From positions 1 through 59,576 of the forward strand of contig MU864042.1 in the NCBI GenBank assembly GCA_033296885.1: a DNA stretch of 59,576 bases. Direction: 5' to 3'. The DNA comes from Triangularia verruculosa. Its lineage: Eukaryota; Ascomycota; Sordariomycetes; Sordariales; Podosporaceae. The notes below the pieces were generated by a model, which did no database searches, was not told the origin of the DNA, and saw nothing but the letters and a program-made list of their open reading frames with translations. Positions 1 through 11,632 of this stretch are shown here, one piece after another (position 1 is the stretch's first letter; every line of letters begins with the position of its first letter). Made by a program: the position numbers and the translations under genes.

Positions 1-94
<94 letters not shown>
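1..94. other. Terminal poly-C run (probable assembly artefact)
   Basis: An uninterrupted run of 94 C residues opens the window and changes abruptly to ordinary complex sequence. No biological element of this form is known to me in ascomycete chromosomes. The far end of the window carries a G run and T homopolymer, so both ends look like a contig extended into low-quality homopolymer reads. Confidence 0.8.
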
Positions 95-926
95 ACGGGG
101 GACTTGGGCGGAGCAGGTGTTGGCAAGCGACTTTCAGGGCATCGATGTCCGTGGGAATTCGGTTCGCGGCGGAGGGGGGTGCTGCCTAGGCTACGAATAC
201 GTGCCGCATGGCCGAGCTGTCGACGGTTCCTGGAGAGGGGAAAGGGGAGAGGCAACAATCAGGCTTGTCTGGTCGTTTGTATATTCACAACAGGTCGAGG
301 ATGACGACAAACGTCGCGGCTGGTCAGAGGCTGAATTCGAGGGATGTCGGCTTGTTCCAGGTACGGTACCACTGAAAGACGGACAATGCCAGGCAGGTCA
401 GTGCTTACACCTACACTGCATCTGGACACCTCAGGTGGAGCCAGCTGGCAAGGGATGGCTTGGCATTTCCCCAGACCCCAGCTCAGGGGACCACCTCACC
501 ACAGACAACAAGCAACTGTTCACTTCAGGCAGCAAAACATTGGTCGACATATCTTGCATTATTATTCTTGCGGCCTGAATATGACTCCTTTTCACTTGTA
601 TGATGGCCCTAACTGCTTGTCGACTTGTTCAAGGTGAACAATACTAGCAAAACACATGAAGAGTAAGTAGACATGGACTGATTACTCTATAGACTTATCC
701 AAGAATCTAACTACCACATCCCACCTTCAAATTAAATATCATCCAAATACATCCCACAGGTGAATCTCTCACCAGACAACTGCATACAAAATGGTATCAA
801 GTCATCAATCCCACGAAGCCAACAGTACCCCAGCTCAAAGACACTACTCCCAACGCCCAACACATGAATCGTTACTAAGCCCAACACCTTGACGAGAACA
901 TCTACACATGAAAGCTAAATGGTGCC
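95..926. other. Intergenic, downstream of the permease; no gene seen
   Basis: I see nothing supportable here. Overlapping short reading frames in two phases lack recognisable protein character and have no convincing splice sites. The right-hand part is A/C-rich on the plus strand and probably carries the 3' untranslated region of the permease. Confidence 0.5.
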
Positions 927-2871
927 CTAGAAGAGCGCTCCCAAAACACGCCTGGGAAGCGACTTCTGTTTTTCGGGCTCGCGGTTCACATCGGCGGGGT
1001 TGATGAACTTGGCGTCGGTCCTCAGGTCAATCTCGTGCAGAGGTGTCTGGAGTCTCCAGCTGCCAGTGCGCACCTTCCAGGCAAGCCAAAGTATAATCAT
1101 GACGGGCGCGGCCAGATAACCCTTGAAGAACCCTTCCACCGTTTGAGCTGCCGTTGCCCCGGGCTTGGGCTGATAATCAAAGAACTGTCAGTACACTTGC
1201 CGAGATGAAATAGAGATGTGGGTTTACATACATTGGCGCACACATAGAAGGAGGCCATGAGGCACAGGCCGTTGAGAGTAAGGGCAATCCAGCTACCCCA
1301 GACGCCGCAGGACGGCTTGTAGGGAATCAAGTCAAGCGAAAGCCCTTGGATCTTCATGGCTTTCCGGAACCGAATGTGGCACAGGCAAATTGAGCCCCAT
1401 ATGAAGAAGTATGCCACTCCGGTGAGGGCAAGAAGCCATTCGAATAACTGCATGCCGGCATCGCTTGGTGCCAGCCCAATGTAGGCAATCATAGAAAACA
1501 AGATGAGCACAATAGTGCATCGCATAGGCCGACCCTGCTCGTCGATCTTGGCCAGATACTTGGGTGCCATGCCGACTGTAGCCATGGCCTGGACAGTGCG
1601 AGTAAAACCAAACGTTGACGAGTTGGCGACGCTGATGACAGCAATGGTGATGACACCGTTCATGATGTGGGGGAGGACTTGGATTCCAGCATCCTGAATG
1701 GCCAAAACGAAGGGCGATGCCTTGGTGTCGATAGCCCCTGATCCAAGAAGCCTCGGATCGTCAGATCGTAGAATCAGGCCCATGATGAACAGGTTGAGGA
1801 CGTAGAAAAAGCAGATACGCCAAAAGACCTGCTTGCAGGCTTTGGGTACCGATTTCTCGGGTCTCTCCGACTCGGCAGCCGCAAGGCCGGCCAGCTCCGT
1901 GCCGCCAAAAGAGAAGGAAGCGATCACGAAGACACTAGCAAAGCCTTCAAATCCGTTCCTAAAAGCGCCAGGTTCAACCCAGTATTTGGTGCCCAACTTC
2001 CCCTGATCCCCAACACCGCCACAGTTGATGATGATGCCGAGAATGATGAAGCCAGTACAGGCCATGATCTTGATGATGCTGAGAACAGATTCGACTGTCG
2101 AAAGTTAGAAAACCACATCCGCGCCATTGCTGTGACAGAGACACGAACCTTCTCCATATCCCCGGACCCCAAAGATCTGGATCAAAGATAATGTCACCAG
2201 AAAGACGGTGACCCATACTCCCATGCTGATGCTATCATTCCAGTATCTGATTGTTATCGAGGCCGCAACGAGCTCGAAAGGGAGGATGATCATCCAAGTT
2301 AACGCGTAACCCCAGCCGATGGCGAAGCCCCTGAAACAAAACAGTTAGCGAACATCGAGGCGTAAGGTACATGAATGGGGGGACCTGCCAAGTTGGATCG
2401 AGAAATCGTAAGCAGTGTTCGAAGAAGGCACCATTGGAGGGGTAGACAACAGCGAGCTCGGCGAGAGCCTGGCAGGTAAACAACATCATAACGCCGATAA
2501 TGGCATAGCAAATAAGCTTGGAACGAGTTAGCCTCGGTTGTTCACTGCAGTCCTGTCAAGCACTCACTATACTGCCTGGTCCACCTGCTGACAGCGCCTT
2601 TCCAGATCCGATGAAGAGACCAGCGCCAATGGCACCACCTGAAAGAATACAACAACATTGTTAGAACAGTTTGACGGGGGACACCATTGGAATTCCAGTC
2701 GTGAGGGCACATACCCATGGCAATCATTTGTAGATGCCTGTTCTTCAGGGCCTTCTTGAGTTCGTTATTCTTCATCGAAGCCATTTCTCCCAACTCCTCG
2801 TCCCGGCTGCTGGAGCCGGAACCGACGTCCCTCACCATCTCCTTGGTGGGCTGCTTGTCCGGTGCAGCCAT
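927..2871 (-). CDS. Amino-acid permease, YAT/AAT family (APC superfamily)
   Basis: This is a plasma-membrane proton-coupled amino-acid transporter of the fungal GAP1/YAT type, about 547 aa. Six exons are supported by introns at 2639-2714, 2517-2567, 2331-2388, 2095-2148 and 1170-1231; the spliced length is a multiple of three. A hydrophilic N-terminus of about 45 residues leads into the TM1 motif GGAIGAGLF and then SGKALSAGGPGS, as in the family. Later hallmarks are PSNGAFFEHC, GFAIGWGYAL and SFSFGGTELAGLAAAESERP. The C-terminus is cytosolic and charged. The 2331-2388 intron keeps the conserved DPTW-GFAIGW junction only if a GC donor is used (TG|GCAGGT). Family assignment is strong; substrate range is not readable from sequence. 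Upstream GATA motifs would fit nitrogen control. Confidence 0.92.
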
Positions 2872-5045
2872 GTTGACGTTTCTCGTTCTTCGTGATCCCG
2901 AGGGCTGGGCGGTATGGGTGTTGGGGGGATCTCAGGACGGAGATGGGGCATAAGTGGCCTGAGCGAGGAGAGGAAACGGAGCGCTCGAGGATGGGGACAG
3001 AAGGATATAAGTAGACGGACCCGATGCTGCCGCCACTCGGATGATAAGGGGAATTATGGTTTGGTTTCTGGCGGACTAAGGACTCCTGGCGCCATGATGG
3101 TGTCATAGGATCCAAGATAGCCAAAAGCAGAGCCGGAATGAAGGGGGAAAGATAACAGGAGATAGGCCGGTAGGCTCATGGAACTCGCCCCCCGTAGAGG
3201 TCGTCCAAGAATAGAATTGAGTTGGCAGGGGGTTGACAGGCACAAATGTCGTCCGGAGTCTATTCTGGACCGGACCACAGGCACTGGTCAACAAACATGC
3301 GGACAATAAGGTTTGGACGGTGCAGTGACACCATCCCGACAGGACCCTGATTTCTCCGCTAAGATGTCATTTCATCTTGACAGAACCCTCCTATCAGCCG
3401 ATAGCATCAAGCCAAAGCGCCATTATTAGAAATATCAAATCGTCTACTGGTCAACAGTCCAAGTCCGTCTCCTTGCCACGGGTCCGAATTCAGAACCGAC
3501 TGTTGACCGTCGCCTAAAGTCGATTATTCCCCTGGTAATATCACCCGACTTCGTCCTCGGAACGGCAGCTAATTGATAAGAGAATCGAGCATGCACGGAT
3601 TCCCCTGAGGAGACATGGAAAACATCTCTCAGTGTCAATCAACACCATGGGAGAGAAAAGCCATCACCGTTACTTTGTGTCGGGCCCGACAGTTGTGACT
3701 TTGACAAACGTTTGAAGCAAGCGTCGGATGAATTGCGGCCACCAGGAACGCCCCAGATCTGTCTTATTCTCGAGTCTAGATAACATCCTCAACAGACAAG
3801 CCGTATCACGCCACCATGCTTTAAAGAGGCTTCATCATGATGCAATCGACTGCTTTGCTCAACCCTAGATTCGATTTCCTTATCAGTTAACACACTCCGA
3901 CCCAAAAATGGGCACACGCCACTGATATCAGACTCCGGTCAAGCTGATGCTATCTGCCATCCGTCTTGACAACCCGAATGACCACCATGAACAAACACCG
4001 TTAGAAGTGGTGCCAGATTCCGGAACTTCTCCATGGCCCCGGGAATCCTCGGATGGAAAAGTTCAGCAGTTGGCCAAAACCACGAAACACTCGCGCTCCT
4101 GTCCGCAGATGTCACCGCAATCACTGTTTTACTGGAATTCGTTTTGAACAACAAGACTGACAACTTACTGACCCTGCAAAGCTCGGAGAAATATGTCGAA
4201 ATAGCCGACAAAGACTCAAGATAGTCAACCGGCCCCAAAAACGATTTGGACCGTTCGAGGTACCAAAAAAGTTGCGGGTGTTGAACGAACCACAATACTC
4301 ATCAATTCTTCCCAGCCCTAAATACCTAGCATTATAGCTCACAATCAACACACAGCCAGCCCTCCTGAGAAGAAATTGCTTCACATATCTCCCTTCACAC
4401 AATCCATCAATTAACCGCACCCTAGATCGATAGAGTTTCTTTTCATGCAAGAGGATTGAAGCCACCCCCACCCTCCTCAATACCTCCTCATCCTATAGCA
4501 TCAAGAGACTGTATGAGAGAAAGATAAATTACCTACTCTATCAGACTTTCAACACCAAGATTGGCCCACCCGTATTTCTCAACCTCACAGACTAGATCAT
4601 AATGACAAAAACGGATACCTATTTTAGGAAGAAGAAAAAAAGAAGATCACATTGTAAATATACAACGGGGCATCTCGACGATCTGGGAATCGAAACCCAG
4701 GACCTTTTCGCATTATATTCGAACCCAATTGCCCCTTGTACTCTTTCGATCAACATGAACTGCTTGGACTTTCTTCATCTGTACCTACCTCAGATTACAG
4801 AAAAGTCTTCTGTGTGTGGTGGATAACCTAGGCCTTCCTCAAAAAATACCTTTTTCTCTCTTTTTTCTCTTTTTTGCACACACTGTGTCGTTATGCCTTC
4901 ACCCACAAACACAACGCACCAAAAAACACACCCCCTAAAAACACAGCAAGTAACTTTCATCACCACTTCATTCTTCACCCCTTTTTAACAAAACCAATTA
5001 TAAACCCACTATATAGCTTTTCCATCCCCCCTTTACTACCTACAC
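2872..5045. promoter_or_regulatory. Upstream region of the permease with GATA-type motifs
   Basis: This 2.2-kb gap lies between the permease start and the end of GTR2, both on the minus strand. It contains several GATA-factor core motifs: GATAAG at 3044-3049 and 3575-3580, GATAAC at 3151-3156, AGATAG near 3160, and CTTATC at 3880-3885. AreA/NIT2-type factors bind such sites in pairs upstream of nitrogen-catabolite-controlled permeases. That role is inferred from motif and context only. A tRNA-like fragment lies at 4667-4735. Short reading frames here look like chance. Confidence 0.35.
4667..4735 (-). pseudogene. tRNA-like relic (anticodon arm and T arm only)
   Basis: On the minus strand, a T-arm-like hairpin (CTGGG, loop TTTCGATT, CCCAG; plus coordinates 4683-4700) follows a variable-loop-like AGGTC. 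Before it is an anticodon-like arm with TTCGA/TGCGAA stems and loop ATATAAT (4707-4723). This order and spacing match the 3' half of a tRNA. There is no A box or D arm, the T loop has eight rather than seven nucleotides, and nine extra bases separate the T arm from the closing GGGGCA/TGCCCC pairing. I read it as a decayed tRNA fragment rather than a working gene; chance resemblance is possible. Confidence 0.35.
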
Positions 5046-6483
5046 CTAAATCTGCCCACCCCCCGCCCCAGGACTGATAACCCCCCCCTCCTGCCCACCA
5101 CCACCACCACCACCAACCCCAACCCCCCCTCCCCCATTTACTCCCCCACCACCACCACCACCACCACCACCACCCCCCCTCGGCTTCGTAATCTCAAAAA
5201 ACTCCGTCAGCCCCTTCACCACCACATCCACATTCATATTAACCTGCGGCATCTTCTCCCAACTCCCCTCCTTCATAATCGCCACCAGCGCCAAAAACCT
5301 GTCCACCTCCCTCAGCATAATCGGCCTCTGCCCGTCCGCCAGCACCATCCCGCTCTCGGCCCACTCGCACGCCACCTGGTCCTCCACCGCCTGCCCCCAC
5401 GGCTCCCCCTCCAGCCTCTCCCTCCACTCCCGCGTCCTCGGCCAGCTCCCGTACACCTCTGTAAAATCAATAATCACATCCACATAATCCGAGCAAATCT
5501 CATAGCTCGCCATGTCCTCCGGCGTAGAGTCCGTCGCAATGTAAATCTTGGTGTTGACGTCAAACAGGTACGCCTTCTCAAACCGGCACGTCCGGCACAG
5601 GTTCGTCAGCATTGCCTCCAGCTGGCCCAACCGGGGGATGAGCTTCTGGATGACTTTGCTGAAGGCTTCAAAGATGCTGTGGTTGTAGATGCTCGTCAGG
5701 TGGAAGTTGACCGGCGCGTTTTCGATGCCCTGGTCGGATAACTCGTCTTGGATGCGAATGGTCACGTCGCGCTGAATGTCGAGTTTGTAGTCGTCGCTGA
5801 GGCCGTCGACTTTGTGGATAAAGACTTCGATGTTGATGTGCGGGTAGCTTCGCTGGACGTGGAGGATGGTGACGTTGAGCCGGGCCACTGCTTCGAGGTA
5901 GTCGTCCTGGGCGTCGATGACCCAGATAAGAGCTCCGATTTCGCCAAAGATGGCGTCCATGTCGAAGGAGTAGGCTGGGTTTTCAAAAATGTCGATTTGA
6001 CCTGGAAAGTCCCAGACCTGAAACTCCATGAAGGAGCTTGAAGCCCATGGTTAGCGTACTGAGCCCATAAAAGATCATGGGTTCAAGAGACCTACTTGAG
6101 ACTATCTTTTTGGATTCTGGCCGTTGACTCGAGAAACAATGTCTCGCTCGCTGGCAACTTGTGAAACACCACGCTTGAGATGGACGACTTCCCACTCCTG
6201 AAACGAACACAATGGTCAGCCACAGTTCCACACTATCCATCCGAGTCGAGAATCCATACCTTCTTTGCCCCATCAACAACAGACGAGGCTTCCCCTTCGT
6301 CTGAGGCGCCGTCGGATCTGGCACCTTCGGCCCATCCTTCTTTTGAACTCTCTGCCGATTCTGTTCATAAACACGAGCAAGATTTAGCGCTGCTGGACTG
6401 ATAAATCTGACTGGACGAGGGCGTAGATGCTGCGCGTCTGAACTCTCTCCGCCGCCGCCACCACCAGCATGAAAAGAAGACAT
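5046..6483 (-). CDS. GTR2: Rag-family GTPase Gtr2 (RagC/D orthologue)
   Basis: Gtr2 pairs with Gtr1 on the vacuole membrane and passes amino-acid sufficiency to TORC1. The model has three exons with introns at 6198-6259 and 6037-6095, giving 438 aa in frame. The P-loop GQRRSGKS (about residues 72-79) is split by the first intron and rebuilt exactly on splicing. The second exon gives LFLESTARIQKDSLN, and the third opens with SFMEFQVWDFPGQID, the Rag switch II region. HKVDG and the roadblock-like C-terminal half (SIYNHSIFEAFSKVIQKLIP) follow. The protein ends in an unusual glycine-rich tail of about 45 residues encoded by GGT/GGC repeats. An in-frame ATG five codons upstream (6498) is an alternative start. 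Orthology is firm. Confidence 0.95.
5090..5175. repeat. (CCA)n/(GGT)n microsatellite encoding the GTR2 poly-Gly tail
   Basis: Two CCA/CCACC-rich tracts lie within the last exon of GTR2 and are read on the minus strand as runs of seven to twelve glycines. The tract is prone to length change by slippage, so the exact length in this assembly should be treated with care. Confidence 0.8.
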
Positions 6484-9012
6484 GACGAAACAAAACAAAA
6501 AAAAAGGAAAATAAGCTGGTGATGTCGTTGAAGAAAATAAGGGAGCTCCTGAGCTAGATAAAGAACAAAGCGAGTCTCCCCCTCGTCACCGCCCTTGCAT
6601 GCCCCCAAGAAGCAAGCAAGCAGTCACACGAGCAGGCAAGAGCCCAACCCTCGGTATCGACGAGCCTTTTCGTTTGCACAAGCTGTATAAACCAGCCGGG
6701 CGGGATTGGGCCAAGCCGGGAGTTGCTTGCTTGCTTGCTTGCCCTCTGAACCGGCCGAGAGACGGGAAGCAGTGTCGACCCAGAGATAAGACAACGGAAC
6801 TGTGCTTTTGATGGAGTTGTGGGCAGGTCTGAAGTGGCTCTTCGCGGTTCGACGCATGCGCATGCTCTGTCTGTGAGAGAAACAAAATAACTCTCACAAC
6901 ATCCACCTACTGCTGCAAGAACAGCGAGTCTGTGTCGTTGCGCTTGGTCTAACCGGCGAGACAAGCTCACCTATGATTGGCACCATATCCACACATCGCC
7001 TCCAGTTTTCTTTGTCGCCTCCTGAACTTTTGCTGGGTCTGTGTTTCTGTGTTCCTGTCTGACAGGAGGAAAAGACAGAGAGAGAGGGGGCCAAGGGGAT
7101 AAGAAAAGGTGGGCTACCGCACTGACGGAAAGAGGCAAAGTTGCGGTCAGAAAAAAAGCCATATAATACTCGACTAGGCAAGAGCGAGGCATGACAGCAT
7201 ATAATCGCAAGTGAAAAAAAAAAAACTAGGAACCGGCACAGCAAGCCGGCCCAATCTTATGGTCGCACGAGGACTTCCCGATTCCAGTGAGCTGGACCCA
7301 GTGGCTCGGCCGCAAAGTCAACTCGAGCGGTCATCAAGTGACGACAGGGGCAACCTCCAGACAGCAGAGAAAGGGAGTTTCGGGTAACTCACTCGCTGAA
7401 GGGACATTCTTGCAATGTTTGACACCCGAGATTTCTGCTGACTATACCTTGCCTCTTGCCTGGTTGTCTGCCCGCCTGCCTGTCCGCCCGCCTGCCTGTC
7501 CGCCCGCCTGCCTGTCCGCCCGCCTGCCTGTCCGCCCGCCTGCCTGTCCGCCCGTTCCCGCTCATCCGTCCATCCGGCCGTGCTGCGAGGCTGGTGTGAC
7601 ACTTGCCTGACGAAGATGACGAAGGGGCGTCACAGTTTGGTGGGAAAGCGAATGACTGGAGGTGATGTGAAGAAGCAAAAGCCAGACCGGCGGTGTCCGC
7701 GGCCAGGGGTCCAGGGGTAGAGCGTTGGTTGCGGCGGTAAAACAGAACAGACGGAGAAAACCAAAAACTTGGAAAATGGCCCCAACGGTGCTGGATGTGC
7801 TTCTAGAACAAGCTGGACCAACGAAACAGAAAAAGACAAGGCCCCTGTGTAACTCGGTGATGGGAAAGGGCTAGCTGCGCAACGAAGCAATCATCTCTTA
7901 GGAAATGGGTCCTCGGAGAAATAACAAAGCAAGACCCGGTACTTGCAAGGGTAGTGACTTGTGGTGATATGCTTTGCTGACGATGCAATGTGATGGCGAG
8001 GGGCTGTGAGGAGGAATAAATGTTTGCCCTTACCTCCATGTTGACTGTGTGATAAGACCCTCGACCTTGCCTTGAGCACCCCAAGTCCTTCAAAGGTCAA
8101 TTCTTCGAATCCGGGCAACAGAGTGAAGGCTGTGTGCTGAATTTGTACTATAAACGACGGAGGAATAAGTCAAGGCTATGATATCCAAGTTAGCCAACGA
8201 TAGGTGAGCAAGCACGGGCTTCACGAATAAGAATGAGATCTTGTCATGAGCCTGGGGTGTACTCAACTCACCGGTATTTCTGTGTGACTGGCTTGGTGAA
8301 AAAGGTCGACTCGCCGTTGGATAAAACGTATTTGTTCAATCTCCAATTGGGTTGTGGTGATCAATCGTCGGTGAAGTGTCAATCGATAAGACCTGCTTTG
8401 TTGAATCAACCCCGCAGGTGAAGCGCTCTCTCAGCTTGGTCTCAAGCCAGCTTCAAATGAACCCGGAAAGCAAGCTCCAGGTCGTCTCAGACCCCGCAGG
8501 CAGATCCCGGACAGTGGGAAATTTTACGTCCAGGCTCTCGCTATGTCAAGAATTATATCGGAGAAAAAGGACACAATATCGACAAGGCTGCGCAACGCTA
8601 TTCGCAATTCGCAATTCGCTGTCTCAGAGTCTGTATTTCGTATGTGTTCGGTCAAAGGCGCCAATGGCTACCAGGTATACAAAGGGGGACTTGCAGGTGG
8701 GTGCCACTCACCGATGGAGGCTACTGCGGGGTGCTGCCAGCGCGATTACATAAACCCCGCTCCCGAAGTTTAGCGCCTGCGCCGGCCTGGAGATCTCGAT
8801 ATCAGCCGCCCGGAAGCTCACCTTAAGCACCGTAATTTCTTGGCACATCAACTTCACTCAAAAACGTCTTCCATTCAACTTCCCAAAGCTTCTATGGAAG
8901 AAGAGTACCATCGTCCAAAAATCACAATGCTATGCTCTATACCGTGTCCTCTGTGATGCTCTCCAAGATTTCCCTTTATACCTGTGCATCTAATACCTCC
9001 CCCCGCCTTCTC
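6484..9012. other. Intergenic region upstream of GTR2
   Basis: This 2.5-kb stretch contains the GTR2 5' region, a short TTGC repeat near 6724-6741, and a 16-bp minisatellite at 7474-7553. Reading frames across it are short, overlap in several phases and show no domain. I found no tRNA, and no convincing spliced gene. Confidence 0.5.
7474..7553. repeat. 16-bp minisatellite, five perfect copies
   Basis: The unit GCCTGCCTGTCCGCCC is repeated five times head to tail, with a degenerate partial copy just before it. It creates open frames on both strands (Arg/Pro/Ala-rich) that are repeat artefacts rather than genes. Confidence 0.95.
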
Positions 9013-10178
9013 TCAGCTTGAATCACGGATTACGGGCAACGAGGAGCGATGTTCCGGCCTCTTCACACTACCTGACCGGCCGAATATGGTGGCCACAAAG
9101 CTCTTCTTCTTACGTGCTGTTCTCGGGAGTGGCTGGTCCTGGTGCTGCGGAAGCTCCTCCTTCTCCTTGAGGGCTGATCCTGGAGATGGCGAGCCTGGAA
9201 TAGGGGGGAGAGCTTCATCAGCGCTGGTGGGTGGTGTTAGTTCTGGGTTATGAAGCCCTGCTGCTGATGATGGTCGAAAGTTTGCCATTGACTGTCCCGC
9301 ACCGTATTAGCACTGGCTGGCCATGTTGGACGAAAGTCAAATATGCCCGAGACTCACCCTGACACTCAACTTCTTCCTCCCCTTCATGCCCCTGGAGATA
9401 GCTTCCTGTGCCTCATCCAGCGCCAACTTTGCCCCACCCAGCCCCACACCATACATCGTCTTCTCGAGCTCATCAATCTCTCCTGCCATCGTCTTGCCGT
9501 TGCATGCGAGATGTTCTTCCTTGATGGGGACAAAGCGCAGGAACCCCCTTGCAGGTACTACCCCTATAGCCTCCTCCATGTGTTTCTGTATCAAGGCCGT
9601 ATTGCGCTTATTCGTCGTCGGCAACAGCTGTGACGGTAGTGCAAAAATCGACATGACATAGGCTGGATCAAAGCTTCCCCCGAAAAGCATGCAAGCCCCA
9701 TGCTGCAAGGTGACGACAATGGACGAAACAGGCCGCTGATACCGTGTGGATAGGTGGTAGGAGAGTTCGGTGATGAAGGTGAACTCGTCGCTGATCTGTG
9801 GCTTTGGTTAACGGGATGCCCGAAACTACTCGGAGAATTGGTCGAACCTACGATGACATTCGTCTTAACCTCAGCCATGACAATCGCATCCCCATGTACC
9901 CTTTCCCGGGCCGTGTTGCCTTCTGTCACGGCAAAAGCATCTTCAAAGAAGTTGACAGTGCTCTGTTGCTTGGCAAGATCCGGCTTCGAGTGTCTTTTGC
10001 GCCCTGGGCGAACCAGTATGTCTCCCGTTGTTGCTGCCGGAGACGATGTAGAAGGGGGTGTGTCCTTGGCTCTGCGCTCTGCAAACGACAACTCTCTTTG
10101 ACCTCCCGGCGCCGGCCTCCTAGGAGTCATGACGGGCGCTTTCTCGGCCGCGGCCTTTGGTGTCAGTGATCGGCTCAT
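9013..10178 (-). CDS. MIF-fold (tautomerase superfamily) domain protein with N-terminal extension
   Basis: Three exons (introns 9796-9851 and 9292-9357) give 347 aa. Roughly residues 99-210 match the macrophage migration inhibitory factor fold: VKTNV at the first strand, then ELSYHLSTRYQRPVSSIVV, the hallmark LFGGSFDPAYVMSI, and a second beta-alpha-beta unit ending EEAIGVVPARGFLRFV. In canonical MIF the catalytic residue is the free N-terminal proline. Here the aligned residue is Val100, behind about 99 residues of low-complexity N-terminus. The catalytic proline is therefore absent and dopachrome-tautomerase activity is not expected. The C-terminal 90 residues are Pro/Ser-rich and basic (TARKKKSFVATIFG). 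The start is the first ATG (MSRSLTPK); a longer frame upstream has no ATG. Fold assignment is good; function is unknown. Confidence 0.8.
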
Positions 10179-11632
10179 AGCGAGAACTGGAGCTTCTGGG
10201 TTGACCAAATATGCGAGAAGATGAAAAAATGCTGTCTAAGATGAGGTCGGTCGTGCATGTCCCTTTAGATGGACCGTTCGCTCGGGTGAAGTGTGAGACA
10301 ACCGTCTCCCTGTTTTGTGGTACAGCAACAAGCCTTTCGCGAAAGGGAGGGTTCGCTTGTTTAGTCGGTAGTAATAAATTGAATTCGTATTTTACAGTGC
10401 TCTGTGATCAGGTTGGCCTGGTGAATAGGAGAGTTAGACATCAACTGGATAGGCGTAGAGGCAGGATGGGAAGCCAGGACGGAGTCAAGCACTAACAGAT
10501 TCAAGGCGTAGGTTTTCGAGCTGAGATGATCGTTGTGCTGTTCCAGAAGCACGTCCCATGGGATATGATATCCGAGACACCCCAGGCTGAAGGAGAAAGA
10601 CAGAGGAAGGGGCGATATGAGCACCCACCACAGACACAGGATGGAAAGCACGCCCAACCATTGGAGTATCAAGGTGATAGACACTGTGCCAAAACAGCGC
10701 CCTCAGCACGGACATCATCCCCAACAAGTTATCTCACAATTCCTCCAGGACTTCTCCAATATACCAGCAACAATCCTGCGGCATCAGCACCGGGTCACCG
10801 CATTGTCCTCATTCTCATCTCATGTTTGGGTGCTACAAAGTGCGGTGCACAAGTGTTGACAGGAAGCACAAAATACAATTTCCCAATGAGCCAGAGGAGA
10901 TCAATGTCAAAGAATATCCATCGTTCGATGCCGTTAACGTCAAAACCGCACAAACATCTGAGATGTGACCTCTATCACCGCCTCACACTGCCCCAACCCC
11001 CACATCGGCTCAACGGGAGGCGACGTTTCAGAAAGATAAGAGATGCATAGTGTGTTTGCTCTTCTCGGTCTTCAGCCAACCCTCCATCATTCTGGAAACG
11101 CGGGTAATAAATGAAGCCAATCTATCTCCATAGGCAGCACGTGGGTAGAGTGACTGCCGTGTTTCCGAAACCTGGTTAACTTTGTCGATAAGACCAGTTA
11201 TCGACCTCTCCATGATTGGAATCCTAGAGAGATCATGCGAAAAATATATTTTCTCTCGGAGGCTCCGATAAGATCTTGTCTTATGAGTTGCGCTTGTATC
11301 CCGGTAAGAGCGCCCATACTTCTGCAGGAAGCCGTCGGCTGAAGAGCATTCATGTTTCGAATCTTCCGTAGCAAACAGATCTCAAACCCCAAGATGAGTA
11401 TGCTCAAAAGTATTTCCCATTATTGTGAGGCAACCGTAACCACCTCATCCAAACCAATACCATAGTAGTAGGCAACCATAAACCAAAATAAAGTAAAAGA
11501 ATTATACACAAAACACCATATCAAACACATACTCAACCCTTCTACCACGAAGTCGTCAACCCTACCCAAGCGGTAACCCATCATCTCCCTCACCCCCAAC
11601 CCAAACCCCCATTCCCACACCCCATTGACCCC
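10179..11632. other. Intergenic between two minus-strand genes
   Basis: This 1.45-kb stretch should contain the promoter of the MIF-domain gene on its left and the 3' region of the membrane-protein gene on its right. A 174-codon frame on the plus strand overlaps others and has no protein-like composition. I see no RNA gene or repeat. Confidence 0.45.

Noticed and set aside
104..637. Overlapping frames near the left end
   Set aside because: Three short frames in competing phases, no domain, no supporting splice sites.
7287..7610. Open frames on both strands over the 16-bp minisatellite
   Set aside because: Openness is produced by the repeat; Arg/Pro/Ala cycles only.
10179..10208. N-terminal extension of the MIF-domain ORF
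   Set aside because: The longer frame begins with TTG, not ATG; the first ATG is at 10178.
10526..11050. A 174-codon plus-strand frame between two minus-strand genes
   Set aside because: No domain, no conserved composition, overlaps a second frame; likely chance in promoter DNA.
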